From NCBI GenBank assembly GCA_015075585.1, contig JABTUB010000001.1, positions 1,412,501 to 1,476,500 on the forward strand: a DNA stretch of 64,000 nt, read 5' to 3'. Origin of the DNA: Chloracidobacterium sp. GTDB taxonomy: Bacteria; Acidobacteriota; Blastocatellia; Pyrinomonadales; Pyrinomonadaceae. How positions within the stretch are numbered: the first letter of the stretch is position 1; every line of letters starts with the position of its first letter. The notes beneath the pieces were generated by a model, which was not told the DNA's origin, did not search any database, and saw nothing but the letters and a program-made list of their open reading frames with translations. Below are positions 36,014-45,549 of the stretch, one piece after another. A program made the position numbers and the translations under genes.

Positions 36014-37018
36014 ATGAAAATAAGATCCGGTAAGGAAATTGCGGTGTCGGCAATAGCCGCCGCAACGATCGCAATCTCATCGGTCGGCATTGCGAGTGCT
36101 CAATTTGACCGGAGCAGAGACCGTTCACAGGAAGGCTCCCGTGTCGGTGCACAGCAGAACCGTCCTGATCAGAGAGATCAATGGCGCAGGCAGCAACAAG
36201 CGGAACGGCAGAACCGGCAACAGCAACAGATCCGGCAGAGTCAACAAGACCAATGGCGGCAACAGCAGCAAGGCGAACGGCAGAGCCGGCAACAGCAACA
36301 GATCCGGCAGAGTCAACAAGATCAGTGGCGCAGGCAGCAGCAAGATGCAGATCGGGCGGCGAAAGTTCGGCAGCCCGGCACGGTTACATCGCCTATAGTT
36401 CGCGATGTCCCGACGCGATCACAGCCGACGCGTTACCAAACCATCGACCGCTCGACGCAGGAACGGCTAAATCAGCAGCGTTACCGTCAATATAACGATC
36501 GTTGGAATAATTGGCAGCAGATGGAAAAGCAGCGTTATCAGCAGCTTCAGACACAGCGGAGGATGGCATATCTGCGGTATCAGCAGCGATATTGGGAACA
36601 GATCCGCCGCGATCAGTTGCGGCTCCGGCAAATGCAGTATCAGTATTACAACAACCTCTACGATAATTATCGATACTCGCGCTCCGGCCGCTACTATTAT
36701 ACAAGCTCGTACGGAGCACAAATGCTGCGGTCCGCTCTGAATAACGGCTATCAAGAAGGCTATTACGCCGGGCGTGCGGACAGGGAAGACGGTTGGAGAT
36801 ACAATTACCAGTCTTCGTACGGCTATATGGACGGATCGTACGGCTATGATAATTATTTTGTTCCGCTGGACGAGTACAGCTACTATTTCCGCGAAGGCTT
36901 TCGCCGAGGTTATGAGGACGGCTATTACAGCCGTTACAGCTACGGCAGATATAACAACGGAAAATATGCGCTGCTCGGCACATTGATCGGTGCTATTCTC
37001 GATCTCGTCGCTAACTAA
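36014..37018 (+). CDS. Secreted low-complexity Gln/Arg- and Tyr-rich protein
   Basis: 334 residues with a signal peptide (about 1-31, ending ASAQ). Residues 55-117 contain a 24-residue tandem repeat (DQWRRQQQAERQ...), two full copies and a partial third, encoded by 72-bp direct repeats at 36176-36247, 36248-36319 and 36320 on. The middle is Arg/Gln/Tyr-rich. The C-terminal part has Tyr/Gly/Asp motifs repeated (EGYYAGRADR, EGFRRGYEDGYYSR) and ends in a hydrophobic LLGTLIGAILDLV segment. No enzymatic motif. The composition suggests a surface- or polymer-binding structural protein. A strong terminator follows. Confidence 0.65.
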   Translation: MKIRSGKEIAVSAIAAATIAISSVGIASAQFDRSRDRSQEGSRVGAQQNRPDQRDQWRRQQQAERQNRQQQQIRQSQQDQWRQQQQGERQSRQQQQIRQSQQDQWRRQQQDADRAAKVRQPGTVTSPIVRDVPTRSQPTRYQTIDRSTQERLNQQRYRQYNDRWNNWQQMEKQRYQQLQTQRRMAYLRYQQRYWEQIRRDQLRLRQMQYQYYNNLYDNYRYSRSGRYYYTSSYGAQMLRSALNNGYQEGYYAGRADREDGWRYNYQSSYGYMDGSYGYDNYFVPLDEYSYYFREGFRRGYEDGYYSRYSYGRYNNGKYALLGTLIGAILDLVAN

Positions 37019-37044
37019 GAGTTTGTGGAAGTGGAAATGCAGCC

Positions 37045-37079
37045 TGCCTCGGCCGGAATGGGCCGGGGCATTTTTATTT
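37045..37079 (+). terminator. Intrinsic terminator of the Q/R-rich protein gene
   Basis: The 10-bp stem TGCCTCGGCC/GGCCGGGGCA (37045-37054 with 37061-37070, one T-G pair) has loop GGAATG and is followed by TTTTTATTT. Confidence 0.88.
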
Positions 37080-37087
37080 CGGTGCTT

Positions 37088-37117
37088 TTCACAAAGTGCT
37101 GCGGCCCTTGCTAAAAT
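37088..37117 (+). promoter_or_regulatory. Promoter of der
   Basis: TTCACA (37088-37093), an 18-bp spacer and TAAAAT (37112-37117) preceded by TG-C (extended -10). The ATG is 15 nt downstream with no Shine-Dalgarno, so the leader would be about 8 nt. Confidence 0.5.
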
Positions 37118-37132
37118 CAAGCCCGAACTCAA

Positions 37133-38485
37133 ATGGCTTCACCTCTTGTTGCAATTATCGGACGGCCGAACGTCGGCAAATCCACCCTGTTCAATAAACT
37201 CACCGGCTCGCGAAAGGCGATCGTCGGCGATGAGCCGGGTATCACGCGCGATCGAATGTTCGGTGAGGTCGAGTGGGGCGGTTCTGTATTCCGCCTCGTA
37301 GATACGGGAGGGATCGTTCCTGATGACGATGCGGTAATTCCCGCAAATATCTTCAAGCAGGCATCTGCGGCTATTGATGAAGCGTCGATCATAGTTTGGG
37401 TCGTCGATTCGCGCGCCGGCGTTACGCCTCTGGACGAAGAACTCTTTGTTTTGCTCCGAAATACAGGCAAACCTGTTGTGGTCGCCGCAAATAAGGCTGA
37501 ATCGCGTAAGGTCGAGAATGAAGCGGGCGAGTTCTACCGTTTCGGTTTCGATCTGATGCCGATCTCCGCTGAGCACGGCACAGGTGTCGGCGATCTTCTC
37601 GATCTGATATGCGGAAACCTCGATCTCAGCGAGATTCAGGAACTGCCGAGGTCGGAGCGGATAAAACTGGCGATCGTAGGCCGTCCGAATGTCGGCAAGT
37701 CATCGCTGCTGAATAAACTATTGGGCGAGGAGCGCGTTATTGTCTCGCCCATCGCGGGCACGACGCGTGACTCAATTGACACCGAGTTGAGTTCGGACGC
37801 CAATGACTTTCTGCTCATCGATACGGCCGGTATTCGGCGGAAGGGCAAGACGACTGAAATGGCGGAGAAGCTTTCCGTCATAATGGCGAAAAAATCGCTC
37901 GAACGTGCAGACGTTGCGATCATTGTTATCGACGCGGTCGAAGGCGTAACCCATCTTGACGCTACGATCGCAGGCTATGCGGTTGATTCGGGCTGCTCGG
38001 TCATTATCGCAGTAAATAAATGGGACGCTCTTGAAGAGAAAGGGACGAACACGATCTACGAGGTCGAGCGACAGTTGCGGGAGGCCATGAAGTTCCTCGA
38101 TTGGGCCCCGATCGTAACCATCTCGGCCTTGACCGGGCAGCGAGTTTCTAGGATCCTTCCGCTTGTTGCCGAGGCCTACGAGGCGAGTGGGCGGCGAATA
38201 CAAACCTCGCAGCTTAACAGATTCTTTGAGAATGCGGTTCTTCAGCCGAAAGGCGGCACTGCACCGGCGCCCGTCAAGGGAGGGTTTTCTCGTTTGAAGG
38301 TGCAATTTATCACGCAAGCCGGAGTACGGCCTCCGCTGTTCATTTTGTTCACGTCCGGAGGTAAAGCAGGCCTTCATTTCTCGTATTTGCGCTATATTGA
38401 GAATCAGCTCCGCAGTGAATTTGGCTTTTTTGCGACGCCGATACGCTTGGTCGAGCGGCATAAGGAAAAGCGCAGTGCGAATTGA
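37133..38485 (+). CDS. der: Ribosome biogenesis GTPase Der (EngA)
   Basis: Double-GTPase essential for 50S ribosome assembly. 450 residues. First G domain: GRPNVGKSTLFN, DTGG, NKAE. Second: GRPNVGKSSLLN, DTAGI, NKWD. The C-terminal KH-like domain runs from about residue 350 (AYEASGRRIQTSQLNRFFENAV). Tandem G domains of this kind are unique to Der. It starts its own transcription unit and ends 21 nt before the MauE-thioredoxin gene. Confidence 0.97.
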   Translation: MASPLVAIIGRPNVGKSTLFNKLTGSRKAIVGDEPGITRDRMFGEVEWGGSVFRLVDTGGIVPDDDAVIPANIFKQASAAIDEASIIVWVVDSRAGVTPLDEELFVLLRNTGKPVVVAANKAESRKVENEAGEFYRFGFDLMPISAEHGTGVGDLLDLICGNLDLSEIQELPRSERIKLAIVGRPNVGKSSLLNKLLGEERVIVSPIAGTTRDSIDTELSSDANDFLLIDTAGIRRKGKTTEMAEKLSVIMAKKSLERADVAIIVIDAVEGVTHLDATIAGYAVDSGCSVIIAVNKWDALEEKGTNTIYEVERQLREAMKFLDWAPIVTISALTGQRVSRILPLVAEAYEASGRRIQTSQLNRFFENAVLQPKGGTAPAPVKGGFSRLKVQFITQAGVRPPLFILFTSGGKAGLHFSYLRYIENQLRSEFGFFATPIRLVERHKEKRSAN

Positions 38486-38506
38486 ACCACATACTTCTAT
38501 ATCAAG

Positions 38507-39985
38507 ATGGAACTGACGTTACTGATATGCAGACTCTTTCTGGCCGTGATGTTCACTGTCGCGGCTTTTGCCAAACTGCGTGATCGCGACGGCACTATCA
38601 AGGCAGCAAACGCATTCGGAGTGCCGCCGGCCGTTGCGCCTTTGTTTGCGGTACTGTTGCCGTTGATCGAACTCACAGTTGCCGCGTTGCTGCTATTTGC
38701 AGCGGTTTCTTGGTTCGGCGCGGTTGCGGCGATAATTTTGCTGGGTACGTTTTCGGTCGCAATTTCGATACAGCTTGCCAAGGGCAATGCTGCGGACTGC
38801 CATTGTTTCGGACAGTGGTCGGGTCAAAAGATCACGAAGTGGACCTTACTTCGCAATATTTTGTTTCTGGTACCCGCTATTGTATTAGCTTTAAGCGGCA
38901 CACAGCGACAAGGCATTGAGGTCACCGAGATCGACAGAAGCGGCATTATCATTATCATAGGGCTGTGCAGTACATTGTTTCTCGGCATCGCGCTGTCGAT
39001 GCTTCAAAAGGTATTTGCAAAGCAGCAGGAGCTTCTCGAACGGTTCGATCTGCTTGAGCTTTCGCTTCCGCAAAGCGTTGAAAGAACAGACGCCGGAAGC
39101 CCGCAGGACGGGCTGCCTATCGGTGCCGTGCTGCCGGAATTTGAACTTACGACGGCAGACGAAGATCTGCTGTTATCAACCGCGCTTGCAAAAGAAGGAC
39201 GCGGAGCGTTGCTTTTCTTTGTCAGCCCGAATTGTGGTCCGTGCAGGGCCTTGATACCGAAGATCGAGGATTGGGCATTCGACCTCGCCGCAAAGGTGGA
39301 CACTTACCTGATCAGTTCCGGAACGGCAGCAGAGAACCGTTCGAAATTCGGGCTGGTCGAGGAATGTACACTTCTGCGGCAGAATGGACGAGAGTTCGCC
39401 GACGCCGTGAGTGCAAAATGGACCCCGTCCGCAATGTTCGTCAATGATCACGGCGTTGTTGCAAGTCGCGTTGCAGCGGGCGATGAAGCTATAACGGCTC
39501 TTGTCGAGAGTATTCAGGCGGCGGATGTTCGTGCTAAATACGCCCATTTTACACTTGCGAACGGTAACAACAAGGATATTAATCGAATAACGGTAGGAGA
39601 TCTGATCCCTGCGTTCGAGACGACGGCGATGAACGGCGAGGCCGTCAGTTCCGAGCAGTTCAGAGGCCGGCCGACGCTTGTTACGTTCTGGAGTCCCGAC
39701 TGTCCACACTGCAAGCAAATGGCGGCATCGTTAAGGGAATGGGATGCCGTGCGCGGACCTGAAGATCCGCAGCTCGTGGTGTTCTCTTCAGGTGAGGCGG
39801 AAAAGCACGAGGAACTCGGCATTCGCGCGCCCGTCGTCCTGGATGACAAATACAAGATCGCCGGTGAACTCGGAATGTTCGGAACTCCATCTGCGATCCT
39901 GATCGACGCGGAAGGCAGATTCGCATCCGAGATCGCAATTGGGGCACCATACATCTGGGCGCTGATCGGCCGAACAAAGAAATGA
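38507..39985 (+). CDS. MauE/DoxX-like membrane protein fused to two thioredoxin-fold domains
   Basis: 492 residues. Residues ~1-150 form a four-helix MauE/DoxX-type membrane domain with the conserved cysteine motif DCHCFG near residue 98. A further transmembrane helix sits at about 148-165. Two thioredoxin/TlpA-like domains follow, with active sites CGPC (243-246) and CPHC (399-402). MauE-type domains pass electrons across the membrane to thiol-disulphide proteins, so the fusion could be a self-contained periplasmic disulphide reduction module. Only one Trx domain is normally fused. The stop overlaps the tgt start (ATGA). Confidence 0.85.
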   Translation: MELTLLICRLFLAVMFTVAAFAKLRDRDGTIKAANAFGVPPAVAPLFAVLLPLIELTVAALLLFAAVSWFGAVAAIILLGTFSVAISIQLAKGNAADCHCFGQWSGQKITKWTLLRNILFLVPAIVLALSGTQRQGIEVTEIDRSGIIIIIGLCSTLFLGIALSMLQKVFAKQQELLERFDLLELSLPQSVERTDAGSPQDGLPIGAVLPEFELTTADEDLLLSTALAKEGRGALLFFVSPNCGPCRALIPKIEDWAFDLAAKVDTYLISSGTAAENRSKFGLVEECTLLRQNGREFADAVSAKWTPSAMFVNDHGVVASRVAAGDEAITALVESIQAADVRAKYAHFTLANGNNKDINRITVGDLIPAFETTAMNGEAVSSEQFRGRPTLVTFWSPDCPHCKQMAASLREWDAVRGPEDPQLVVFSSGEAEKHEELGIRAPVVLDDKYKIAGELGMFGTPSAILIDAEGRFASEIAIGAPYIWALIGRTKK

Positions 39986-41163
39986 CATCACCGATAGAAT
40001 GGAACGTGATCGCGACCGACGGCCGTGCACGAGCGGGAATGCTGCGCACACGGCGCGGCAATATCGAGACGCCGGTGTTCATGCCCGTTGGGACGCAAGG
40101 AGCGATCAAAGGTGTGCGGTTCGAATGGCTCGAGAATGAATTTGACGCACGCATAATTCTGGGTAACACGTATCATCTGTTTCTGCGGCCTGGCGTTGAT
40201 GTCATCAGAGAGTTCGGGGGCCTGCACGGGTTCAATACTTGGGAGCGGCCTATCCTTACGGATTCAGGAGGTTTTCAGGTCTTTTCGCTCACTCAGTTAA
40301 GAAAGTTGACCGAAGAAGGCGTAGAATTCCGATCGCACCTGGACGGAGGCCTTCGCTTTATTTCGCCCGAGGTTTCGATGGAGATCCAGGCGGTGCTGGG
40401 TTCCGAGATAGTGATGGCGTTCGATGAATGTCCGCCGGGCGATGCTGATAAAGCGGCGACAAAGAAAAGCCTCGATCTTACGATGCGTTGGGCGAAGCGT
40501 TCGAAAGATCGCTTCGGCGAATTACAGGCAGCCGGCGACGATCTTGGCAGAAAGGAAACCGAAGGGCTTTCCGGCGATCAGGCCCTTTTTGGGATCGTGC
40601 AAGGTGCGGGACATCTGGATCTCAGGAGCGAGAGTTTAGAACGCATCGTCGAAATCGGATTTGACGGCTACGCCATCGGCGGGTTGAGCGTCGGCGAAGA
40701 AAAGGATGTGATGTACGGCGTCCTCGATCACATAGGCCACCAAATGCCCGCAGGCCGCCCGCGTTATCTTATGGGCGTCGGCACTCCTGAGGATCTTGTC
40801 GAGGCGGTCGGATGCGGCATTGATATGTTCGACTGCGTCATCCCGACGCGAAACGGTCGTACCGGCAGCGCCTTTACATCACGCGGCAAGATCAACATAC
40901 GTAACGCAAAATTCATCTCGGATAAAGGCCCGATAGACGAGGAGTGCGTTTGTTCAGTTTGCAAAAGATATTCGCTTGGCTATATCCGACACCTATACCA
41001 AGCTGGCGAAATGAATGCCCGAACGATGATCTCGCATCACAATATCGCATTCTTTTTCCAGACGATGCGGCTCGCACGCGAGGCGATCCGCGAGTCTCGC
41101 TTTTTTGCGTTCAAGAAGGAATTTCTTTCTAAGATCGGCGAATTCGTTGAGCCGAGCGTTTGA
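39982..41163 (+). CDS. tgt: Queuine tRNA-ribosyltransferase (tRNA-guanine transglycosylase)
   Basis: Exchanges guanine-34 for preQ1 in tRNAs with GUN anticodons. 393 residues, canonical length. Substrate motif ILTDSGGFQVFSL, GGLSVGEEKDVMYGVLDH, catalytic region MFDCVIPTRNGRTG, and a zinc site with Cys322, Cys324, Cys327 (CVCSVC) and a downstream His in ISHHN. Overlaps the preceding gene by 4 bp and is followed by yajC-secD-secF, the tgt-yajC-secDF order seen in many bacteria. Confidence 0.97.
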   Translation: MTSPIEWNVIATDGRARAGMLRTRRGNIETPVFMPVGTQGAIKGVRFEWLENEFDARIILGNTYHLFLRPGVDVIREFGGLHGFNTWERPILTDSGGFQVFSLTQLRKLTEEGVEFRSHLDGGLRFISPEVSMEIQAVLGSEIVMAFDECPPGDADKAATKKSLDLTMRWAKRSKDRFGELQAAGDDLGRKETEGLSGDQALFGIVQGAGHLDLRSESLERIVEIGFDGYAIGGLSVGEEKDVMYGVLDHIGHQMPAGRPRYLMGVGTPEDLVEAVGCGIDMFDCVIPTRNGRTGSAFTSRGKINIRNAKFISDKGPIDEECVCSVCKRYSLGYIRHLYQAGEMNARTMISHHNIAFFFQTMRLAREAIRESRFFAFKKEFLSKIGEFVEPSV

Positions 41164-41218
41164 TAATGCAAACGCTAATGTATATCATTGCATTTTTGTC
41201 TTTCTAGGGCGGTCAATC

Positions 41219-41518
41219 ATGGTTGAATTTGTTCTTTTCTTTCAGGAAGCGTCGGGCGGAGGTTTTCCGTATTCGATGATCTTTATGATGCTGGCGATCT
41301 TCGGCATCTTTTACTTTCTTGTGATCATGCCGCAGAAGAAGCAGAAGCAGCAGCTTCAGCAGATGATCGAGCAGCTCAAGATCAACGACGAGATCGTCAC
41401 GAACGGCGGCGTTATCGGTAAGATCAAAGAGATCAAAGAAACGAGCTTTGTTATTCAAAGTGCCGAAAAGTCCTTTATTGAGATCGGAAAGAACGCGGTC
41501 GTTGGCCGCAGGCCGTAG
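41219..41518 (+). CDS. yajC: Preprotein translocase subunit YajC
   Basis: 99 residues from the ATG at 41219; the in-frame upstream region belongs to the end of tgt. One transmembrane helix (about 17-39, MIFMMLAIFGIFYFLVIMP) is followed by the family-defining sequence PQKKQKQQLQQM and the IVTNGGVIGKI beta region. It is an accessory to SecDF in protein export. First of the yajC-secD-secF run; secD begins 28 nt later. Confidence 0.95.
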   Translation: MVEFVLFFQEASGGGFPYSMIFMMLAIFGIFYFLVIMPQKKQKQQLQQMIEQLKINDEIVTNGGVIGKIKEIKETSFVIQSAEKSFIEIGKNAVVGRRP

Positions 41519-41545
41519 AGAAATTTAAGTCGAGAGTACCAGTAG

Positions 41546-43222
41546 ATGAATAGGAAGGGTTTGTGGATAAGAACGGGCGTGATCTTAGCGGTCGCTCTTA
41601 TTGGGATCTACATAGTTTTTGGCCCCAGGCATAAGCCGACGGCCGCGGACTTTACGTGGGAGGGCATTAAGACGAATCTTGGCTCGAACATCAACCTCGG
41701 GCTTGATCTGAAGGGTGGCTCGCATCTCGTAATGCGTGTGCGCACGGATGAGTATCTGAAGGCATTGACCGAAAATAACCTTCAAGCTGCCCTTACTATT
41801 CTTCAGGACAATAATGTCGGCGTCGCATCGAGCAGCCAGAATACAACGAACGGAAGCTACAGCCTCAGTATCACTCTTGCTGACGGTGCCAACACGACAG
41901 GCGCCATTGATGAGATAAAGAAGAAGGTCGATCTTGCCCAGTGGACCGAAAGCACAAGCGGCAACACTATTTCGTGGTCATTGCCTACGCAAGTGCAGAA
42001 CGTGCTGCAGAGCCAGGCGGTCGATCAGGCGCTGAAGATCATTGACAGCCGCATCAACGCATTCGGCGTCAAAGAACCGACCCTTCAGCGGATAGGAAGC
42101 GGCTCGCAGATATTGCTTCAGATGCCCGGCGTTGAGGATCCCGAACGTGTAAAGAATCTTATCGGCGCTGATTCGAACCTCGCTTTAATGAAGATCGTCA
42201 GTGCCGCAAACCCTTCGCCTGTAACTACTTATAACACGCAGGAGGAGGCTGTTCGTTCGCTTGGAGGTACCGTGCCGCCAAACCGAAAGGTCCTTCCGTT
42301 TCTCGACCGCGATGAATCGGCAACTACCGATCCGTCGCAGCCGAAGCCGCCTCCAAAATTCGTCGTGGTCGAGTATCCGCCGGTCATCGACGGCAGCGAA
42401 TTGCGTGATGCCGCGGCCGTATCGCGTACGGGCGGGCAGGGCGACTATCAGATATCGTTCTCGTTCAAGCCTGCGGGAGCACAGAAGTTCGGTGAGTGGA
42501 CAGGCAAGAACATTAACAACTATATGGCCGTCGTCCTCAATGATGAGGTCAAATCTGCGGCATTCATCAAATCACAGATCTTTGACAGCGGCGAGATCTC
42601 GGGCCGATTCACTAAGACCTCAGCGGAAGATCTTGCATTGACGCTGAAATCAGGGGCTCTGCCTGCCAAGCTTGACTATCAGGAAGAGCGTACGGTCGGC
42701 CCAAGCCTCGGTGCGGATTCTATCAGGTCGGGTGTCGAGGCATCGCTCGGCGGCCTCGCGTTCGTGATCTTGTTCATGCTGTTCTATTATCGCGGGTCGG
42801 GCATTAACGCGGTCGTAGCTCTCGTACTCAATATGGTGTTGACGATCGCGGCTTTGGTGCTGATCAAGTCCACCTTGACACTTCCGGGTATTGCCGGACT
42901 TATTCTTGGCATCGGCATGGCCGTGGACTCGAACGTGCTCATCTTGGAGCGTATCAGAGAGGAGCTGCGTTTGGGCCTGAGCGTTGCGGAATCGATATCC
43001 ATCGGATTCAAATTGGCGTTCGTTACGATCATCGATACACACCTTACCACGATCATTTCTGCGATCTTGCTGTATATGTACGGTTCGGGGTCGATACGCG
43101 GTTTCGCGGTTACGCTGACGCTCGGCTTGCTCATCAATCTTTTCACAGCGGTCTTTGTGTCGCGGACGATATTTGATTGGGAGTTGAGCCTGAAACCGGG
43201 TATGAAGGAGCTTAGCATCTAG
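41546..43222 (+). CDS. secD: Protein translocase subunit SecD
   Basis: 558 residues. One N-terminal transmembrane helix, then the first periplasmic domain with the D1 motif GLDLKGGSHLVM and a long P1 region. Five C-terminal transmembrane helices include the proton-path sequence GIGMAVDSNVLILERIREEL (D4 motif). Uses the proton gradient to pull substrates out of SecYEG. Lies between yajC and secF, each separated by under 30 nt. Confidence 0.96.
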   Translation: MNRKGLWIRTGVILAVALIGIYIVFGPRHKPTAADFTWEGIKTNLGSNINLGLDLKGGSHLVMRVRTDEYLKALTENNLQAALTILQDNNVGVASSSQNTTNGSYSLSITLADGANTTGAIDEIKKKVDLAQWTESTSGNTISWSLPTQVQNVLQSQAVDQALKIIDSRINAFGVKEPTLQRIGSGSQILLQMPGVEDPERVKNLIGADSNLALMKIVSAANPSPVTTYNTQEEAVRSLGGTVPPNRKVLPFLDRDESATTDPSQPKPPPKFVVVEYPPVIDGSELRDAAAVSRTGGQGDYQISFSFKPAGAQKFGEWTGKNINNYMAVVLNDEVKSAAFIKSQIFDSGEISGRFTKTSAEDLALTLKSGALPAKLDYQEERTVGPSLGADSIRSGVEASLGGLAFVILFMLFYYRGSGINAVVALVLNMVLTIAALVLIKSTLTLPGIAGLILGIGMAVDSNVLILERIREELRLGLSVAESISIGFKLAFVTIIDTHLTTIISAILLYMYGSGSIRGFAVTLTLGLLINLFTAVFVSRTIFDWELSLKPGMKELSI

Positions 43223-43250
43223 GATCTGACGATCAGTAGTTTTACGAACA

Positions 43251-44333
43251 ATGTTCAATTTATTTCAAAATATTCATATTGACTGGCTCGGCAAAAGGAA
43301 GATATTCATCTCCGTTTCTATCCTTGTCATGCTGATCGGGCTTGTTTCCGCTATCGGGCGTGAAATGGCTCCGGGCGGCACGGATGCCTTCAATCTCGGT
43401 GTCGATTTCAAGGGCGGAACGCTTATTACCGTTAAATTTCGTCAGCGGCCGTCGGACAGCGAGTTGCGCGCGGCGCTCGACGCAGCGGGTGTAAGCGATC
43501 CTGTCATTCAATCGACTAATAAGGCGGACGAAGCCCTCATCAAGATACCGCTGATCGAAGAAGCCAACGCCGGAACAGAGGGCGACCAGAATGAGAAGGA
43601 GCAGGTTCAGGCGGGCCGAATGGCTGTCAAGGGAGCACTGGATACGTTCGGTAAAGGTGCTGAGGGAGATGCGACGCTCGATTCGGATGCTGACGCGTCA
43701 TACAAGATCCTCGGAACTGATTCGGTTGGTGCGATCGCGGGTTCGCAGCTGCGTAATCAGGCCGTTGCGGCGACACTGCTCGGTATGGTCGGTATCTTGC
43801 TTTTTATTGCGTTCCGATATGACTGGACGTATGCTGCCGGTGCGGTCCTTGCGGTATTTCACGATGTGATCGTCGTACTCGCGTTCTTCTCATTATTCCA
43901 ATGGGAAGTGAACCTTACGGTCATTGCCGCGATCCTGACCATCGTTGGATTCTCGGTCAACGACTCTATCGTTATCTTTGACCGCGTACGTGAGAATATT
44001 CCGCTGCGTCGGAATGAGACCCTGTTCGAGATAACAAATGATTCGATCAATCAAACGCTGTCCCGAACGGTTATAACGTCTGGTCTTGTGGTGCTTTCGG
44101 TCCTGGCGCTCGTGCTGTTCGGCGGTGAGGTCCTCAGGAGTTTTTCTCTTGCTTTGCTTGTCGGCGTGATCTTCGGAACCTATTCAAGCATCGCCATTGC
44201 AAGCCCCATTTCGATATGGTGGCAGACTAAGATCGGTGCTTCGTTGGCAAGTGCGGTGCTCGCGCCGAAGTCGGGCGAGAAGATGGCATCAGCTTCGCGA
44301 CGGTCGGTTACCCGGCGGCCTGTAACGCGGTAG
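43251..44333 (+). CDS. secF: Protein translocase subunit SecF
   Basis: 360 residues. N-terminal transmembrane helix followed by LGVDFKGGTLITVKF and the P4 domain. An acidic insertion at about 105-140 (EANAGTEGDQNEKEQ) is longer than in E. coli SecF. C-terminal helices carry GFSVNDSIVIFDRVREN, the proton-relay motif shared with SecD, then LSRTVITSGLVVLSV. Ends with a basic tail. No terminator is visible after it. Confidence 0.96.
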   Translation: MFNLFQNIHIDWLGKRKIFISVSILVMLIGLVSAIGREMAPGGTDAFNLGVDFKGGTLITVKFRQRPSDSELRAALDAAGVSDPVIQSTNKADEALIKIPLIEEANAGTEGDQNEKEQVQAGRMAVKGALDTFGKGAEGDATLDSDADASYKILGTDSVGAIAGSQLRNQAVAATLLGMVGILLFIAFRYDWTYAAGAVLAVFHDVIVVLAFFSLFQWEVNLTVIAAILTIVGFSVNDSIVIFDRVRENIPLRRNETLFEITNDSINQTLSRTVITSGLVVLSVLALVLFGGEVLRSFSLALLVGVIFGTYSSIAIASPISIWWQTKIGASLASAVLAPKSGEKMASASRRSVTRRPVTR

Positions 44334-44598
44334 CTCCGGACTCTGGCTTCAGCAAATGTAAAGAGTTGTAAAGAGTTTGGTTTTAAGCGGGTTTTCGACG
44401 CAGTTAATCTTGACTTTCAAAAATCAAACTTTTAGACTGCAATACGTTGCTGGTCAATTGAATGACGGATCTTGTTTTTCGCAAATTTGCGATGAAGTGC
44501 GTTTTTCTAGCTAGGATTGATGTCAATGTTGGCCATATGCGTTTCAAGTGGCATCTCGAATGTGGTCGAATAAGAATCTTCGATCGTGGTGCCGAAAA
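44334..44598. other. Intergenic region with no recognised gene
   Basis: This AT-richer stretch between secF and the tonB promoter holds no plausible ORF or known RNA. A short direct repeat, GTAAAGAGTT, occurs twice around 44360-44380. I see no terminator for secF in it. Confidence 0.5.
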
Positions 44599-44629
44599 TC
44601 ACGTTCATTCGTGAAATTTGTAATATAAT
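44599..44629 (+). promoter_or_regulatory. Promoter and operator-like inverted repeat upstream of tonB
   Basis: A perfect -10, TATAAT (44624-44629), is present. The inverted repeat TCACG-N6-CGTGA (44599-44614) covers the -35 position, which has no good hexamer. This suggests control by a DNA-binding protein. A ~65-nt leader with a strong Shine-Dalgarno (GGAGG) precedes tonB. Confidence 0.45.
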
Positions 44630-44698
44630 TGACGCAATTTTTTATTCGATAAGCTTGATCGAGTTTGGCACCGGTGAGTAGCAGTCGGAGGTAATGAT

Positions 44699-45520
44699 AT
44701 GCTTGACCAGTTAGTTGAATCTAAGAGTAACGCGAGGGAGAACGGCCGACGCGGACGCTTTATGGCGATCGTCTTGATCTTGGCGGTCGTTACCGTACTC
44801 GGTTTGTGGACGCGTGATCTCTTTGCTCATGATTACAGCATGGGCGGAGGCGATCTTGAATTGTCCACGCTTGTGGCACCGCCGCCGCCGGAAGATGAGC
44901 CGCCGCCGGAGAAGCCAAAAGAGCCTGAGAAACAGCAGAAGCAGCCCGATGTCGATGTTCGTAAGGAACTGATAGCAAATATCAACACGACGCCGCCTGC
45001 GATCCCTAAAGAAGTTGAGACAAAGAAGACCAACTTCCAGGCGATGCGTGAGAACGTAAAGACAGTTCAGGGTAATGAGAACATAACGAACGTTTCTGCT
45101 GTTCCGGAAAGAGGAGCGGGAGCCGTTCAAAGCGGGACGACGCTTGGTACCGGCAGTACGGGAAGCGGCCGAGGTGACGACGATGATGAAGGCGGGGCAC
45201 CGCCGCCAAAGGCACCGCCGCCGGCGCCAAAGCCGCCATCAAAGCCTATATCCGGTGGTGTGCTAAATGGGAAGGCTTTGAGTCTGCCGAAGCCGGGATA
45301 TCCGGCGGCCGCGCGTTCGGTTCATGCAAGCGGAACTGTGACCGTACAAGTGACGATCAGTGAGTCCGGCTCGGTGATATCGGCAAATGCGGTCAGCGGG
45401 CATCCGCTGCTGCGTGCTGCGGCTGAACAGGCCGCACGCGGCGCCCGCTTCAGCCCGACGCTGCTTTCGGGGCAGCCTGTCAAGGTAACAGGCGTTATTA
45501 CGTACAATTTCGTACAGTAG
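44699..45520 (+). CDS. tonB: TonB energy-transducing protein
   Basis: 273 residues. One N-terminal transmembrane helix (about 22-40), then a periplasmic Pro/Glu/Lys-rich spacer (PPPPEDEPPPEKPKEPEK). A Gly/Ser-rich and second Pro-rich segment lead to the C-terminal TonB domain from about residue 200 (LPKPGYPAAARSVHASGTVTVQVTISESG). Couples the ExbBD proton motor to outer-membrane transporters. A strong Shine-Dalgarno lies 7 nt upstream. First gene of a tonB-exbB-exbD-exbD-TPR cluster. Confidence 0.93.
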   Translation: MLDQLVESKSNARENGRRGRFMAIVLILAVVTVLGLWTRDLFAHDYSMGGGDLELSTLVAPPPPEDEPPPEKPKEPEKQQKQPDVDVRKELIANINTTPPAIPKEVETKKTNFQAMRENVKTVQGNENITNVSAVPERGAGAVQSGTTLGTGSTGSGRGDDDDEGGAPPPKAPPPAPKPPSKPISGGVLNGKALSLPKPGYPAAARSVHASGTVTVQVTISESGSVISANAVSGHPLLRAAAEQAARGARFSPTLLSGQPVKVTGVITYNFVQ

Positions 45521-45549
45521 ATCGCTTTGGATAGAAAAATTTTTACATA

